The notes: generated by a model from the sequence alone, not told the origin. DNA of 64,000 nt from Allacma fusca (GCA_947179485.1 OX359247.1:25458801-25522800), one strand, 5' to 3'; positions 15,164 through 28,763 are shown, numbered from the stretch's first letter. Numbers and translations: made by a program.

Positions 15164-16774
15164 GGAGGCAGAAATCGGGTTGTGAATTTCATGGTGGAAA
15201 TATTTCCGCTTAAATGCCCCAAGCGGTACAAGAAAGATGGGTTTTATTCTTTTGATCCCATCTAATCCAATACTACAAACTGTAAGCATCAAGCCGAATT
15301 AAGGGTTCTTCAGAGTGGAAGTTGTTACTCAAGCTGCTTCGTTACCCTCTCTCATGTATGGAAGAACTGCCTATAATATCATCCTCCATCACACTCTGGC
15401 TCCCTTACGTATGTATAGATAGATTCCTCCTTTTAATGATACAAAAACTATATTTTATGTATAGCATTTTGCTTTTCGCCATGAACTTGCTCCCTCCTTT
15501 GCTCTATCTCACCACTCACAATTCCTGTCTTTCAATACGGAGTAGCAACTCCTGCACAGACAACGCTCTCAGATCCATGTCATAAACTTTGTCAGAGCAT
15601 AAACCAAAACGCATATGAATTGCACCAGTCATAATTACGAGGAGGCTACTACTGCGTTATTACACTCACTATAAGGCTACAACACATTTGTCTCTTGATA
15701 GGGAATAGGGAACATGCAGTCGTCCCCAACTCATCCGCTCATACACACAAGAGTCCTACATCAATGCTCACACTCCGGTTAAATTCCCTATCGAAGGAAC
15801 ACAACTATTAACTTGGAGGATTTTCTGCAACTGCAATCACCACTTGTGCACTTACCAGTAACCACTTACAATTAGATCCAAAATGGAGATGAGTAAAGTT
15901 CCCTGTGAAATCTGCAGAGTGATATATGCCAATTTATTTCACGTGACAGAATCCTCCTCCCAATGAGGAACTCACATCATCTACATGTGTCTCTGTTTGT
16001 GTGGAAACCATGGGCTGTTTAACGTGTGGTTTCCCAAGTACAGGAGTGCTTGGTGGGAAGCATATGATAGAATGTCACACAGAATGTCCTTCATTGGGAA
16101 AAATATAAGCTACAGAGCTCACCAGCACATTGAGGAGAGTCAGATTAGCAAATTCTTTTCTACACGTCCAGTACATACTCTCAGGTATGTGCAGTTGTTG
16201 TCATTTCGTCAAGAGGAGTTTTTTTTATCAAACGAAGTAAATTTGCATACTTTAATGACTATCCCTTGCCACTGCTTCTCAGGCCTCAGTGATCTTCCAT
16301 GTTGGGTGAAGGTTCCACCAAAAACCTCCTTGTTTACTCGGAGCCATGGATGTATGTGGGCATAATTACCTCGATTAGTTTTCGTATGTACTGTATATGT
16401 ATATGTGGACAAGTTGTTAATTCAAGTTGTTATCTGATACTTCTGTTTTGCTGGAAGGAATCTCCTACAAACAGATGATCAATGAAGACTAAACATTCGG
16501 TGAGGTTGTTTGTGTTAGTGTGAACAAAATCATTACATTATTATTGGTCTTGTAGGTATTCTTCCGAGACTTGATTGGTTCACGGTCTGGTTCGTTCATC
16601 AGAGCCTACCTTCATGTGGATAATTATGCAGTTACACACATACCTTAGTTTATGTCCTGTAAATATGTACGTGTATGCTTGGCTCTATTACGTACTTGCT
16701 TTTGTTTCCTCAAGTTCTTATCATATCAGAACTTACATGATTTCCTTCATTGTCAAAGAAATTGAGCAAGATGC

Positions 16775-16775
16775 A

Positions 16776-16807
<32 letters not shown>

Positions 16808-16808
16808 T
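16775..16808. repeat. AG microsatellite
   Basis: AG repeats with one ACAG interruption. Confidence 0.9.
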
Positions 16809-16886
16809 GACGCAGCAAAAAGGCAATTGATTATGAAGGTATATCTTATTGATAATCCTCAATGAACAAAGTTGACAAAAATTTAC

Positions 16887-17005
16887 CTGATAAAAAGCTA
16901 GTTTAACTTCAGGCTTTGACTCTTTCAATACAGGACGTGCGCACACAGCCACCACTTGTGAAGGAGTCATTTCCATACATGGACCATATTCGGTCTGCTC
17001 TAGTC
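16887..17005 (-). CDS. Possible internal exon, unknown protein
   Basis: A 119-nt segment is bounded on the minus strand by an acceptor (CATACAG) and a good donor (CAG/GTAAAT). It is open and reads LEQTEYGPCMEMTPSQVVAV and onward to LAFYQ. The string VVAVCARP is faintly like the V-V-x-CAPR string of integrin alpha chains, but this is not enough to assign a family. A second frame is also open for much of it. Confidence 0.2.
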
Positions 17006-17095
17006 CTGTATGTTTGTAATCACATGCGAACAAGAAAGTTACTTTGTATGCGAGCAAGTACAGCAGTTGAGAATAATGTGATCTGAGGTAAAGAT

Positions 17096-17122
17096 GAGAG
17101 AGAGAGAGAGAGAGAGAGAGAG
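17096..17122. repeat. AG microsatellite
   Basis: Perfect AG run, about 90 bases upstream (minus-strand sense) of the exon-like segment at 16887-17005. Confidence 0.9.
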
Positions 17123-19573
17123 GAGGGAAGATGCCAAGTCATGACTACGACACCCAAATATTTCGGACTTATTGATCTTACCAACCTACCAAATCGTGAT
17201 CCGGAATAAATTATTCACGAAATGTGAGCCATTCTCTCCTGACAGTCAACACATTAACATTATCATACATAAACTACGACCGCAGATACGAAGAGGGGTA
17301 TAAAAATGTGAAATTTTATCTCCTTCCTTCCACTACTCCAACATAGTGTGCATGTGTGTAATGTGCATGTATATCCCATGGATTCTGCTCTCCAACATGG
17401 GATGTGGACAGAGTGAACAGTTGTTGAAGTTGGATGCATCCATTTATTATGTACGCCTCTATAATAATAGTCCCTATAAGCCAGGACCACCTTCCTTCCC
17501 CATGTCTTCCTCCCCTTAGCCCCTGGCTCACTGATTATTATTAACTACAATTTTTACTCGTTTATCCACATGCATACATGCATTTCCACAATCTTCTAGT
17601 AAAATTCAATCCCTTTTATTCACATAGTTTCTTACCTTAATTTCCTTTGGTAATTCAGCTGCTCAGCATTCTTCACTGGGTCGTACCATATTTCATAAGG
17701 AGTGAAAGGGACAAGGGACTATGGAGAAGCCACGATAAAAATTAAGCATTTGTAAAACCAATTATTCGTCTATAATTATTCTGATAACCAAAAAGTAAAC
17801 CAAAAATCAATGGAGTTGTTGTTTAACCAAACATCGAGGGAATTATCATGAAAGCTATATGCGATAACACAATATTAAACCACCGCTAAAATATTCATAC
17901 ACCACTTAAGAAGATGACCGTCAAACGCTCTTTAGTTCTCCAATAGAACAACCTTATTTTCGCAAACTAATTTTTCATTGGAAATTAAAAATGTGCAGTG
18001 TTGAAATACAATCATTTGAAGTCATTACGTCAAATCTGATCCTACGGATGATGGTGTAGCGTGCGTCATGAAAAGAGTTGGCAGGGGAAAATAATGAACA
18101 AAGTTTATGTATACGGTTGTAGTTATTTACGCAGCCTGACCGCAATCGTCAACGTCACTCATGCCACACTCGAAGTATGTATGTATATATCCCTGATGCT
18201 GTAAACTGTTCACACTATAGACTCATACCCCTCACTGGCTTTCCCAAGTACAGAGCATTTTTCATGCTTTAAATCCAAACATTTCTATGGTTAAGTTACA
18301 TCCTTGTTATTATCACCTACTCCTGACTGTCCATGACCTCAAATAATGGTCTGGGCTTAAAAAAGAGCCACTTCTAGTAACACAGTAGTTGTTCCAATCA
18401 GAATTTTACAAATATCCCATCCATACAAGTTCTTATGCTGTCAAATAGCCTTACCTAAACATGATGGGATTTAAATTAAATGGGATTAATTCCATAGCTG
18501 TGAAAGAGCCAGGCTTGAACAGCTACAAGGAAAATAGTATCCCAAGATCTCAATGACGATCCGTAGTCATAAAGTCACTTTGAGGATATGCATAGATACT
18601 TATACATAGTAGTATTGGTAGTTGCAATTTGAGGGAGGAGGTGTGATAGCCCAACTAAGAGAGTCCCAGCAATGGAATGGGCATAAGCTCATTGGTTTTA
18701 TTCATTTTATTTTATTGCGAAACCCTGGGATTGTTTTAGTATGTTTTAGCATTCCGACTGTACAGTATGAGTAAACATTCTATTACTACTTTGAATTGCA
18801 TTCATTTGTATCTGTACAATAAATCTCCTCAAGTGCCACTGTCTGTCCGTCCCCTCACAGTACTGGATACATACCTGTTCATGTCTGCAGAAATGCTAAT
18901 GAATGCCCTGTATGTACCTCCAAAGGGTTTTTCCTACAGCCTGAGTAAATACTTTCCCTAATGACTAATAGATATTCTTCCATTAACTTGTTTCCCGTAA
19001 TTCCGAAGCAAATCCTGTACAGTTCATTTCCTAAAAGCAGACTTAAGAATGTACATGACTTGATAGTCTATTTTCATGTCCAAATGTTCCATATTCAGGA
19101 GCATTGTTTGCTAATGTAATAAAATAATGGAATGGGATCTGGTTTATTAAGTACGAATAGTTACTACAGAGACAGAGGCAGGCACATCGTTCCATAGTCA
19201 TAATAGTAAGGTGTTCGAAATGTTCCCAGACATAGATCCAAAGGCGAGAGGAGAGAGGGGTATGAGCTCCCAAACGCTTGACGTCCTGAAAATACAATGG
19301 GAGAGCAGTGAGAATAATATGGAGTTTAAAATGAGAACGAAGGGTGCCATTCAAGTTTGAGCGGAATGACAAATGGAGTCAATATGTAATGCCTTACTGA
19401 AAGCTGCCTATTACGAAGGAAATGATGCAAATTCGATTGGGTATGTAGGTTTTTGACTCGCACACGAAAGAGAGAGAGAGGCCTTGTCTGCATTATAGTG
19501 TCTCTCTGCCTGTACAGTTCGGAGTACACCTGACGACGTGCATACGCCCTCATGATTACATCAAGGTACATAC
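17123..19573. other. Possible intron or intergenic DNA
   Basis: No supported frame. If the exon-like segments at 19574 and 16887 belong to one minus-strand gene, this would be intron, perhaps with a small exon after the acceptor near 19288. Confidence 0.4.
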
Positions 19574-19788
19574 CTGCTCCCTATGTACGTCCCGATATGA
19601 GACCCAGCACGAACAGTTACACTTTTGAAGGATATAGAGCCATCACAATTATATCCTTTAAGACCTAAATTGAAATAGGAGAAATCCACCGCACTCCATT
19701 CGTGTATTGGATGTATTTGAACGTGTGAGCAATGATGTGAGGATATACAAGTGTAGCAGACCAGGATAGATAGGAATATAGCCAGCAA
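19574..19788 (-). CDS. Possible exon with signal-peptide-like start
   Basis: The open minus-strand segment begins with a hydrophobic stretch (LLAIFLSILVCYTCIS) like a secretion signal, followed by a polar region, and ends at a strong donor (GCAG/GTATGT). No in-frame ATG precedes it before a stop, so the start codon would have to be spliced in from upstream. A good acceptor (TTGTATTTTCAG) lies about 290 bases further along the minus strand near 19288. The protein family is unknown. Confidence 0.2.
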
Positions 19789-22700
19789 AATGGGAGGAAC
19801 TCTCAGTTGGTGGATTGCAACCTTGTTACGCTATTATTACATGATGCTTCTGGGATTCTATCAGCTCTCCGTTCTTCCCTTTGCCTTTCCACAGACACTC
19901 TTTCAGGCTTGACTACTGTCTTTCCCAGTTTTGCTGGCCCTGCAGTACAGTGGATATATCTATAGTATGTCTGCAGTTAGACTGAAATACATATGTACGT
20001 GCAGAGCTCAGCTCCTATACCCCTGACGTGCATACTTGGAGTAAGTGAGTATGTGAACACACTTTTAGGGCTCTAGCAACAAGGGACAACTTCATTGGAA
20101 GCAAGGCTAATTAAATGCTGTCAGTTATCTGCTCCTCTTCCGGTCAGCTTAACCACACAGGGTGTACAACTACTACTCATGCATTGTCAAATGTCTACAT
20201 AAATCTCTCAACCATAAGCAAGGACACTGGTGCTAGCCTTCATCAACGTGTTTCATACGTAGTAGCACCTACCCTGGGCCTCGCATCCAACGTACATACA
20301 TACTATCCGTGCATTGTCTCTTACTTATACTTTATACTCACTTAAAACCACATGAAGCAATCACAATTAATGAATTTCACTTTTCTCCCATAAAAAAAAG
20401 CTAGTTTAAAGTAGGAGACCAACCTACAAGAGCTACAGCACATGGAAGGTACATACATACAGTCCTATGTGCAGAAGGCTATTCCACCTTTGAGGCTTTC
20501 TGGACTCATGGGCTGTGGTAAGTGTCTTTTAAAGTACAGTACTTATGTAACTACGTTTGTGTGTACATACACTAAAGCAATTTAAGTCTCAGTAAGAATA
20601 CTCCTTCCAGGTTCCTATATAAGTCAAGTGGCAGTGACATTTTAAATTCTACCTTAAAACTTTATTGGTAAAGTCTTAAGTTGTGTAATATACACATATG
20701 ACATGATAAAATCCCCCACTGGTTTTTTTTTCAGAAAATATTCTTAAAAACTCAAGTCTCGTAGAGTAACGTGATGTGATTATTCGTACAGAGAAAAAAA
20801 GTTGGAAAAATCATCGGAATTTTTATGAAAAATAGCAGATAGGAGATTTGTTGATTTGAGGAAATGTAATCAGAGACCGAGTTGGAAGTTGTGCTTAAGA
20901 CTAAATTATTATCGCTGTGATTACAAGGCGTATGAAGTCAGGATGCGTATCGAGGAATATTTGTACATGGAATGACAACTTTAATTAAATTTATTTAATG
21001 AGAGTATTTGCAACCAGGAAGCTCTGGTATTGTTGTAGGTTACAAATTGTGTAGCTTTGTAGGTTGTAATTTGTGAGGTTCCCACGAGGTGAACTATTTT
21101 CATTGGTTTTTAAAAGTAATAGAGGTTCTTTCGTAATGTTACGTAAAATTGCAGCAATGGAATTTAGCTTACAGTAATAGGTAGTGCTAGTATGCCTTGG
21201 AACCTTAGGGTTTTCCTGTTTCAGGGATATACAGAGAGATACATACATATATAAAAAAAAAGGACTTGGAGGAAGCTTGAAATTTGAGTTTTTTTTGTCA
21301 CTATGATGCTTGATGGGTTATTAGCATTGGAGTTGGAATTGAAGGGACTGGAGCTAATTGCAAGTTCCGAACATCGCTCTCGCTCCCCTTCATAATAAAA
21401 AGAAAAGCAAGAATGCAAACAATTTGTGGGGAAAACATCAAAAGTCCAAATCAACTTGGCTTCCCAGTCTCCACTAAATAACGTTGACATATGGGTGGAT
21501 AGATAATAAATAGAATTGTGATTCAAGTTGCAAAGTTTTACTGGGGCTATAATATGTGAAGGCGGGTTGTAGGAGAGGGTGGGGAAGCTTCATGGGGACC
21601 CGGGTATATCCTCGAGTGTGTACACTGTCGTGCCTCTTAATAAGTATAATGTAAGACTTTATGGATTCCAGTTGACTTCTTTACGGTACTCCAGCAGTAT
21701 GTAAGCACTACTTCACTTTCGGGTTTCGTTTCGAATGAGAAGCACCAGAGTAGCAGTGGCTCTGTGAGACCAAATCCAATTATTGCATCCAGCCAACACT
21801 GAATTGTGAAAGATCGATACCTGCACTATTGTATGTGGGAACGAGAGGGGGGGGGGAACACTCCATGGAATACATACAGCTCTATTTAGTAATGCCTAGT
21901 CTCACACATAGTTCCTCGTTTCACTCTCCTCTCAAAACTCCTGTACAATACTTACCGAGCCGTGAGATAATAATATGAAAATCCATTGTACATGCCTACT
22001 ACACCCATACACAAGACATTTTTTTATATTTTTATATTTTCAGCTATTTATCAGAGCGGAGTCAAAGCCTTGTCTAATTTCCCACCAACTTCACATTCTT
22101 TGTCCAACTCCCAACAAACACCCTGTGATTGCGACACTTTCATAGTAACCTCATTCCCTCCAAATTCCCAGTTTTACAGGATCCTGCTCCTCTTAATTTA
22201 CCTATCGATTATAAATAGTGGGGAGTCAAAAGTTTAGGAGTTAAGGAAGAAATTCTACTCAGTCCCGACTTGTAGGAGGCTTCGGAAAGGCTGTATTTTC
22301 ACCCAACTTAATTTACATGCCTTTATGGTCATATGCTCATACAAGGGGAACTCAGTCCTTCAGTCTCATATAGTCTCATATAGTCCATCCAGCTCCAGAG
22401 CATGACCTTGCTCCATACCGTGCGTTCAACTCATAAAAGCAAACGAGAGTGAACTCCGTCAAAATCCTACACGTACGTCTATAACGCTCTCATTTCTCAT
22501 CTACTTGCTATTATCTTGCAAAATCCAAACTCCGGCATCATAGCAGTATATTTTAACCTTCTGAAAACCCCAGATGTGTAGTCCTATGCACGGAACATGT
22601 CTGTCTCGGAGTGATGGAATAATGTTATGATTATCTACAACTGTCGTTACAGGTTGTTGTATGTATATCCATGGATACCTGCAGTACTCTGGATGTGTAG

Positions 22701-24181
22701 AAAAGTAAATGTCTGCAGAAGGTCTGTGCATTGTACATATGTATGTACATATGTATGTTGGTAGGAACTGAGGAAGGAAATATGTACTTGTACATTTGTA
22801 GGTGCACACACGAAATTATGCAAAGTCTTGGGCCTAGCTTGACTGGGCATGCACACACTGATATCTACATCGGGGAAGGAATAAGAGGAATTGTCCTAGA
22901 ACTTTAACCCCGAAAAGGTACGCTGCTAAGACTTTGACCACATTACATGACTCAATATATATTCCAAGGCATGCAGAAGCATTGGCAATTCCCACTCGAC
23001 AAAGAAAAAGCCGTAAAAAGAAATACTGTGTTTCAAGGAGCGGAATCAAATAGCAGAGGTTGGGAACAACAAAAGATAAGCGTACGCAGTTAACTTTGTA
23101 TGAGTGACTGTGTACAAGTATGGACATATGTACATGCCATGTGTACAAGTGTGCCCCATAGGTGAATCTACTTGGTTTGCTGTTCTGTCCCAGTGTAATA
23201 AGAAGAGTGCATATGGTAAGTAGACATACAGACAGGCACACATACACGTGTGTGCATGTACACTGTATTTGTATCTATATGTACGTGGATGGGAAAGATT
23301 TAACGTAACTCATAAAGAGATTTGGAAGCCAAAAGAAAGGCAAAGGCAGGTTTGGAGCTGAACTATTCCTTGTCGTAACTCTGTGTGAGTTGAATGGCAA
23401 GAAATCTTATGACAAACCCCTATTCCCCATTTGCTTCCAAGGCGACTGTTTTCTGCTCATCAAGCCATGAATGAAAATTCCCTTGGTTTTCTTATAACAG
23501 AGCCAGTTTGTTGCTGGAGAAGATAAATGAAATTCCTCCTCTCTTACTACTTGTTCAAATAAGCATTATCTTTTTGTACAATGTGGCAGAAGCCAGGAAA
23601 CTTTTTCTTTCCTTTGTACTTTCTTCCCATGTTATGCATCTCCATGGACTTGGTACGCACTGACGTGCATAACATTTGCTTATATGGAAAAACTTCCCGA
23701 TCATCTTCCTCGTCCTGACAGTCCCTCTGCATATTTCCCTACCCTTTCATAAGCAAATAGGGAGAGCTCCGGAGCCACGGCCAGAGATCATACAGTAATA
23801 TTTCTTCTTATTTCCAAAGCAAATTAAGATGTTTATCCTAACTTTTAATACTCAGACAGTGACATTCTTCTCTGATAAAATACTCTGACTATAGAGGAAA
23901 TTTCAATGAATTGAAAGTTACCAGTACTTCTGGAAACTACCGTATTCTTGAAGGACACATATATGATGAGATAATATAACTACAGCCATTATGTCATTCC
24001 TCAAACCAAGTTTTTACTCAGTGAAGAAATATTCTCGAGGAAAAAACATGAATCGAAAAAAAAATAGTTTTACAGAATTGCAATTTTTGTGTGTGCGAAA
24101 GGGCTGGCTCTATATATACATACATAGCTCCTGCATGTGCATGGGTCTGAGTGACTTGGACAAGGCCCGACGCACTTGGCA
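19789..24181. other. Flank, no gene supported
   Basis: Short frames only. The longest, 22834-23247 on the minus strand, is hydrophobic and overlaps several other open frames, so it is treated as chance. Confidence 0.6.
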
Positions 24182-24298
24182 ATGCAGAAGGACCCGAGAA
24201 AATATTTGGAGAAGTTGGAAAACCTACAAGTATATCTTAAGTACCTCCTTGACAAGAAAACGACGGAGCGAAGATCAGCTGAGGGAAGATTAAGTTGA
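24182..24298 (+). CDS. Exon-like small open segment, unknown
   Basis: A 38-codon frame with ATG start encodes a Lys/Glu/Leu-rich peptide beginning MQKDPRKYLEKLENL and ending at TGA. It looks like a charged helix. The length is far too short for confidence and I recognise no family. It lies about 20 bases before the 232-codon frame at 24318, in a different reading frame, so the two could only join by splicing. Confidence 0.15.
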   Translation: MQKDPRKYLEKLENLQVYLKYLLDKKTTERRSAEGRLS

Positions 24299-24317
24299 TC
24301 ATTGGGAGTCAACGGAA

Positions 24318-25016
24318 GTGATAAAGATCGATATGGTGAAACGGGTAAAATATGAGGTTCACTTCAAGCTCCGGTTTCCCAACTCACATCCAGCGTCTTC
24401 CCCCCTCCGTCTTCTTCATCTTGTTCCTCTCAGCCACATCCATGGAGGAGAGCTTCCCAAAGTGAACAGCTCGGTGTCTCAGCAAAGAACTACTTTTTCC
24501 ACAGTTTACTTTTACTCCTTCGGAGCCGGGAGGACCTCCTCTGGAAATGCCCGCCTATGCCATCGGAGACATGAAGTATTACCAGGATATCCAACTGAAC
24601 ATTCCCTATTATGTGTAGTTACTTTTCCTGATCCTGATCTCCGTCAAGTACAAGTCCCACTATTTGGTGATACTGCATTAAATTCTAATTCCCTTGTACA
24701 AATTGTTACTTTATGGGAGCTCCCTAATCCGCGCGTCCTCAAAGGATGTATAAATTACGTCCGTGAGTGTATGAATAGAAAAAAATCAGCTTTCAATAAA
24801 AATCTCCCTCACAGAAAAACCATTCTAGACCGGATGCGCTCCAAGAATTTCAAAACCTGGACTTTTTCTCACATACATTCGTTGGCACATCTCTCTGAGG
24901 TTGCTCTTCCATCAGGGACTCTTCCCCAATCCATCGATGACATTTTCGAGAGGAAGGTACCTACGGGAATGGTATTTTGGTTAAAAAAAACGGTCAAAAG
25001 CAAAGGGGAAGTTTGA
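24318..25016 (+). CDS. 232-codon open frame, hypothetical
   Basis: The longest open frame outside the retroelement. It starts at the codon for M in MIKIDMVKRVKYE (the first codon is not a standard ATG; an ATG follows at 24333) and ends at TGA. The second half contains FPDPDLRQVQVPLFGD and a basic segment. A good 3' splice site (CTTTTTCCACAG, ending at 24504) lies within it. From there a different frame is open to 24618 and reads FTFTPSEPGGPPLEMPAY, which also looks protein-like. Either a single-exon gene, a set of small exons, or chance is possible. No family is recognised. Confidence 0.25.
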   Translation: MIKIDMVKRVKYEVHFKLRFPNSHPASSPLRLLHLVPLSHIHGGELPKVNSSVSQQRTTFSTVYFYSFGAGRTSSGNARLCHRRHEVLPGYPTEHSLLCVVTFPDPDLRQVQVPLFGDTALNSNSLVQIVTLWELPNPRVLKGCINYVRECMNRKKSAFNKNLPHRKTILDRMRSKNFKTWTFSHIHSLAHLSEVALPSGTLPQSIDDIFERKVPTGMVFWLKKTVKSKGEV

Positions 25017-25241
25017 AGATTGTCACTATAAAAGAGAAAACTACAGAGACGAGAAAAGTATGACAAAAGAGTTTACTTCCCTCTTCTCAAGTGTTGAACA
25101 ACTATAGATTCTTTTTGTCTCGGCATGTATAACAGTAAATCATTAGGAAAAAAGATGAACACAAACAAGCACTTAGAGTAATTGACTGTTTTAAGCGAGC
25201 ATGATTTGAACGGTGAGTTTGTTACCACGTGATGCTCTCCC

Positions 25242-25275
25242 ACTCTCTCTCTCTCTATCCCTCTTTCTGTCTCTG

Positions 25276-25306
<31 letters not shown>
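25242..25306. repeat. CT microsatellite passing into CA
   Basis: CT repeats with a few T or G interruptions, ending in a CACACA run. Confidence 0.95.
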
Positions 25307-26309
25307 AGGACTCATGTACAAACATGCACTTGTGCCTTAAAGCTCTGTTGAAGTACACCGCACTGGAAATATAATTTCATTTCAAGCTCCATTTCGTGAA
25401 GGCATAAGGGGTTACCTAATCGTTACTGGGACCACATGCATGGGATTTATGCAAGCACGTTTCCTCCTTATGTACAAAAAGCATCCTATGAGCATTCCCT
25501 ATACGGAAGGAATGTTCAAGCTGAACGTCCGTACCTATCCTTTTATCTCAACGTCCATACTCCTTTACCTTGTAGTAACTATTATGTACCAGTTACAGAG
25601 ACCAATAGCTACCTCAGCATAGTAGATCCCAAGCCTCCTACGCAAACTGACTGGTTTTAAACTGCTCTTGTGCAACAATGCACTCACTACTATTCACTCA
25701 CCACTTGCTGGGGCACAAGATTGTCAGGTTCCAAGGGATTCTAAAAATCTCTCCTGACGTGTGTAGTAGCACTAACAATAAGCGTAACCATATACACAGA
25801 AAAAAAAATTCAAAAGTTATTCCACAACTGCAATTTATACATACAATTTTGTGTATTTAAAAGCAATTATGACAGTCAGGGAAGGAGCAGTAAGATTCTG
25901 AGGGGAGTACCTATGCCTTGTTATCAAATGATAAAATACGGAACCGCTTGAGAAATCACGTTGGAGAATCACAGTGGGGAGGATTATCGATGATGCTGGA
26001 GATGATAGGTTTTATTCTGACATTAGTAGTAAAGTGATAATGTATGGTTTTTAAGTGGACGATTTGCCAGTAGTAGTAGTCGAAATTCCACTACCGCGCC
26101 CAATTTGTTCCTCTGAGGAGAAAAATAGTCGGGGAGTTAAAAATAGGAAATAAAAATAAAGCGCCTCTCTTGTTAAACCTTACGGTACCTAAAATCCCGA
26201 CCTTGTGCTGATTGTCTCTCTATATCCCCTCCGTCTCCCAGTCGGCTCTATACCCTTCATACATATCTGTCAGAGGGAGTATACTACGGAATCCATGCTA
26301 TTTCTAGAG

Positions 26310-26312
<3 letters not shown>

Positions 26313-26352
<40 letters not shown>
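26313..26352. repeat. GA microsatellite
   Basis: Perfect 40-base GA run. Confidence 0.95.
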
Positions 26353-26354
<2 letters not shown>

Positions 26355-26938
26355 CCAGAGTGGCAAAATACACCAGAGTTTACATACATTAAAGGGATAT
26401 ATATATAAAAGAGTTGGTGAACTGGGATCTTTTATGTATACAAAACAAATGACTATAGTTGAAAGTCGATTGAGAGTTGTGTAAGACAGAGAGTCGTTGT
26501 ATGCTTGAGCTTGAGCCCGGCACTCCGTGAATGTTTGAGTCTTGTGAAGGCAGGAGGTTTGTGCATACGGATGAAGGAATGCATTTTCATCCGATGCAAT
26601 CCAATCTAAATCCATTTGCCTTATCTTTCCTTCACTTCCCTTCCCAATTCTCCAGCTTTTTCGTCCCGTTCTTCCAGCCTATACTCTTGTTATTGTTGCT
26701 CATGTGCACGGCTATTATGCACAGACAGGAGATATCTGTAGCTCCACGGTAATCGCATTTCACTCAGCTCATAATATGTGTCTAGTACAGCATTGGAGGT
26801 AGTAGTTAACGAGAGAGTTCCGTACCTTTCAGGGTTCTGTTCTGCTACCTTTACGAGAGACACGCATGTAATAGGACATAGAGTGCAGAGAGAATTTCCT
26901 ACGTATACGTTATTCCCGTCCACGTCCACCCAAAAGAC

Positions 26939-26962
26939 GAGAGAGAGAGAGAGAGAGAGAGA
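26939..26962. repeat. GA microsatellite
   Basis: Perfect GA run inside a stretch open on both strands (26690-27133 minus, 26778-26972 plus). Confidence 0.95.
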
Positions 26963-27371
26963 CGAGAGTTGAACGAATCTAAAAAGCCTTCTATTTATTC
27001 TGGTAAGTCGTATACGGAGCTCTCTCGTCGGCAATTGCTTGGAATACGTAAAGGATTGACGACAGCGTACCAAATGCCTAAACCATTTTCCATGACAAAC
27101 TTTTTGTTTTACCAGTGGATAAATATCGCTCAAAGAGTCAACTAAACTTTACCACTGGCACCTTTTGCAAGTATCTCGAGTGCTCTTTTCCTCAAATGCA
27201 GACCATTGTGTGAACGGAGACTTTATACTTTTATACTGTACAGTATCTGTACACACAAGAACTGTCCCTGAGCTCGGGCACATATTTGTGGGTACATATT
27301 GACTTGAGTGGGGTGGGCGGTCTGTCGCACATCTCACTGGTTTACTCTGTGAGTATACACACACTAACACA

Positions 27372-27373
<2 letters not shown>

Positions 27374-27430
<57 letters not shown>
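27374..27430. repeat. AC microsatellite, longest perfect run in the window
   Basis: 57 bases of uninterrupted AC, 1.2 kb from the left end of the retroelement. Confidence 0.97.
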
Positions 27431-27433
<3 letters not shown>

Positions 27434-28609
27434 GAGTCCGGGTACAAATAGTCCCACACAACTTGTCCCCACACAAATAGATATTGTACATAGGATTTTG
27501 GGAAGTCGTTTATTTAAGATGAGTCTTTCTCCAGTGAAGACCCAGTTCACCAGGGCCATACATATGTGTACTGGAGACCGAGACAATTTACTTAAAAGGC
27601 CATTCCAGGAGCATGAATACCGACTACTTATTCGAGACCATTTCATTGCCTCGTTGCTTTTATTCCCAAAGAAGTAAATTTATTTTCTCACCCAGGCCCT
27701 CCTAGTCGTCCGTACATATACTTAGAGTCATGTGCACGTCCTTCTGGGTTTTTACTACCCCTAACTAATCAGGGTTTCATGTTATTTAATTCCATAACTA
27801 ACCTCCACAAGCCTGTATTTATGCGTCTTGCCCTGGAATTCTTTGAGTAATTGGACTTACCAGGAATGCTCCTGATTTGTGATAAAAAATTCCAAAAAAG
27901 GATCATTCCTGGGGATACATGGATACAAATAGAGTTGACTATATGGGACAGTTCATGAATCAGATCGGCAGAGCTTGTGCCTTGTGACTTCCATTACGAC
28001 ACTTCCTCCGTTAACACGTCATATAGCTGACATAGTGACTAATTATTGTAACCTGATTTCCTCCAATGGGGTTTGGTTGTGTTTTATACAGGAAACACTT
28101 CTCATGAATTGACTTTTTATAAACATGGGAGAAAAACTATCTCATTTTGTCCTTATAATAGGTCAGTATGCATGGCAGGGAGGGTATGGGCTCCGCTTGG
28201 GGAGTCAATGTTGCAACATGTTGGATGTGCCCATTTGGGAGGATCAGTCGAACATGTATATATCTATGCATGCAGGGTGTGCATGGAATCGTTAATTATT
28301 GAAACGATTCGACGGGCATTACTTTTACATTTGCATTGCTCAGTTCCCTTTAAGTGTGTTCGTTAGGGGAGATAACAGGTCAATAATAATTGAATTTTAT
28401 AGTACTTTCATCGCTCATACTGGATAATAATTGATATTGTTACAGACACTGTAGGCTGGGGATGCTAATACGTGTTGACGTACGGGGAATACACTCCTGA
28501 CGAGCTCAAAACAAGCCGTTGGAATAAAGTCATTAAAAATAATAATGCAGAAACAGGTATTCTCAAGTAAATTACATTCTGGGCTCATTTACTTTAACTT
28601 CCACCTTCA

Positions 28610-28616
28610 ATTATTA
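28610..28616. repeat. Target-site duplication, left copy
   Basis: ATTATTA abuts the left LTR and is repeated at the right end. Because the string has a three-base period, the true duplication could be four bases (ATTA) or seven. Confidence 0.6.
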
Positions 28617-28763
28617 TGTGACATGCCACTTTCGGGGGAATTATGGTATGTGCACATATGAGCCTGTGTGCCAATAATTATGTATGTACGTAGATCAGTG
28701 AGCTACGAGAGGGGAATCTGGAATAAGCGATACCTTATGCAAGGATAGTTAATAATGCGGGTC

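Larger units (their letters stand above)
9721..16886. other. Flank, no gene supported
   Basis: Only short frames without family resemblance, plus AG, GTA and TAC repeats. ATGT/ACAT palindromes near 14550-14590. Confidence 0.6.
25017..28609. other. Flank next to the retroelement, repeat-rich
   Basis: Four long microsatellites and no supported gene. The frames at 26690-27133 (minus) and 27149-27646 (minus) run through GA and AC repeats. Confidence 0.6.

Noticed and set aside
22834..23247. 137-codon hydrophobic minus frame
   Set aside because: A length expected by chance in a window this size, several overlapping frames are open, and no motif is recognised.
26690..27133. 147-codon minus frame, with an overlapping open + frame
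   Set aside because: Open on both strands, interrupted by a GA repeat, with no splice or family support for either strand.
27149..27646. 165-codon minus frame with long Cys/Val run
   Set aside because: Its length is due to the AC microsatellite, which has no stops in this frame.
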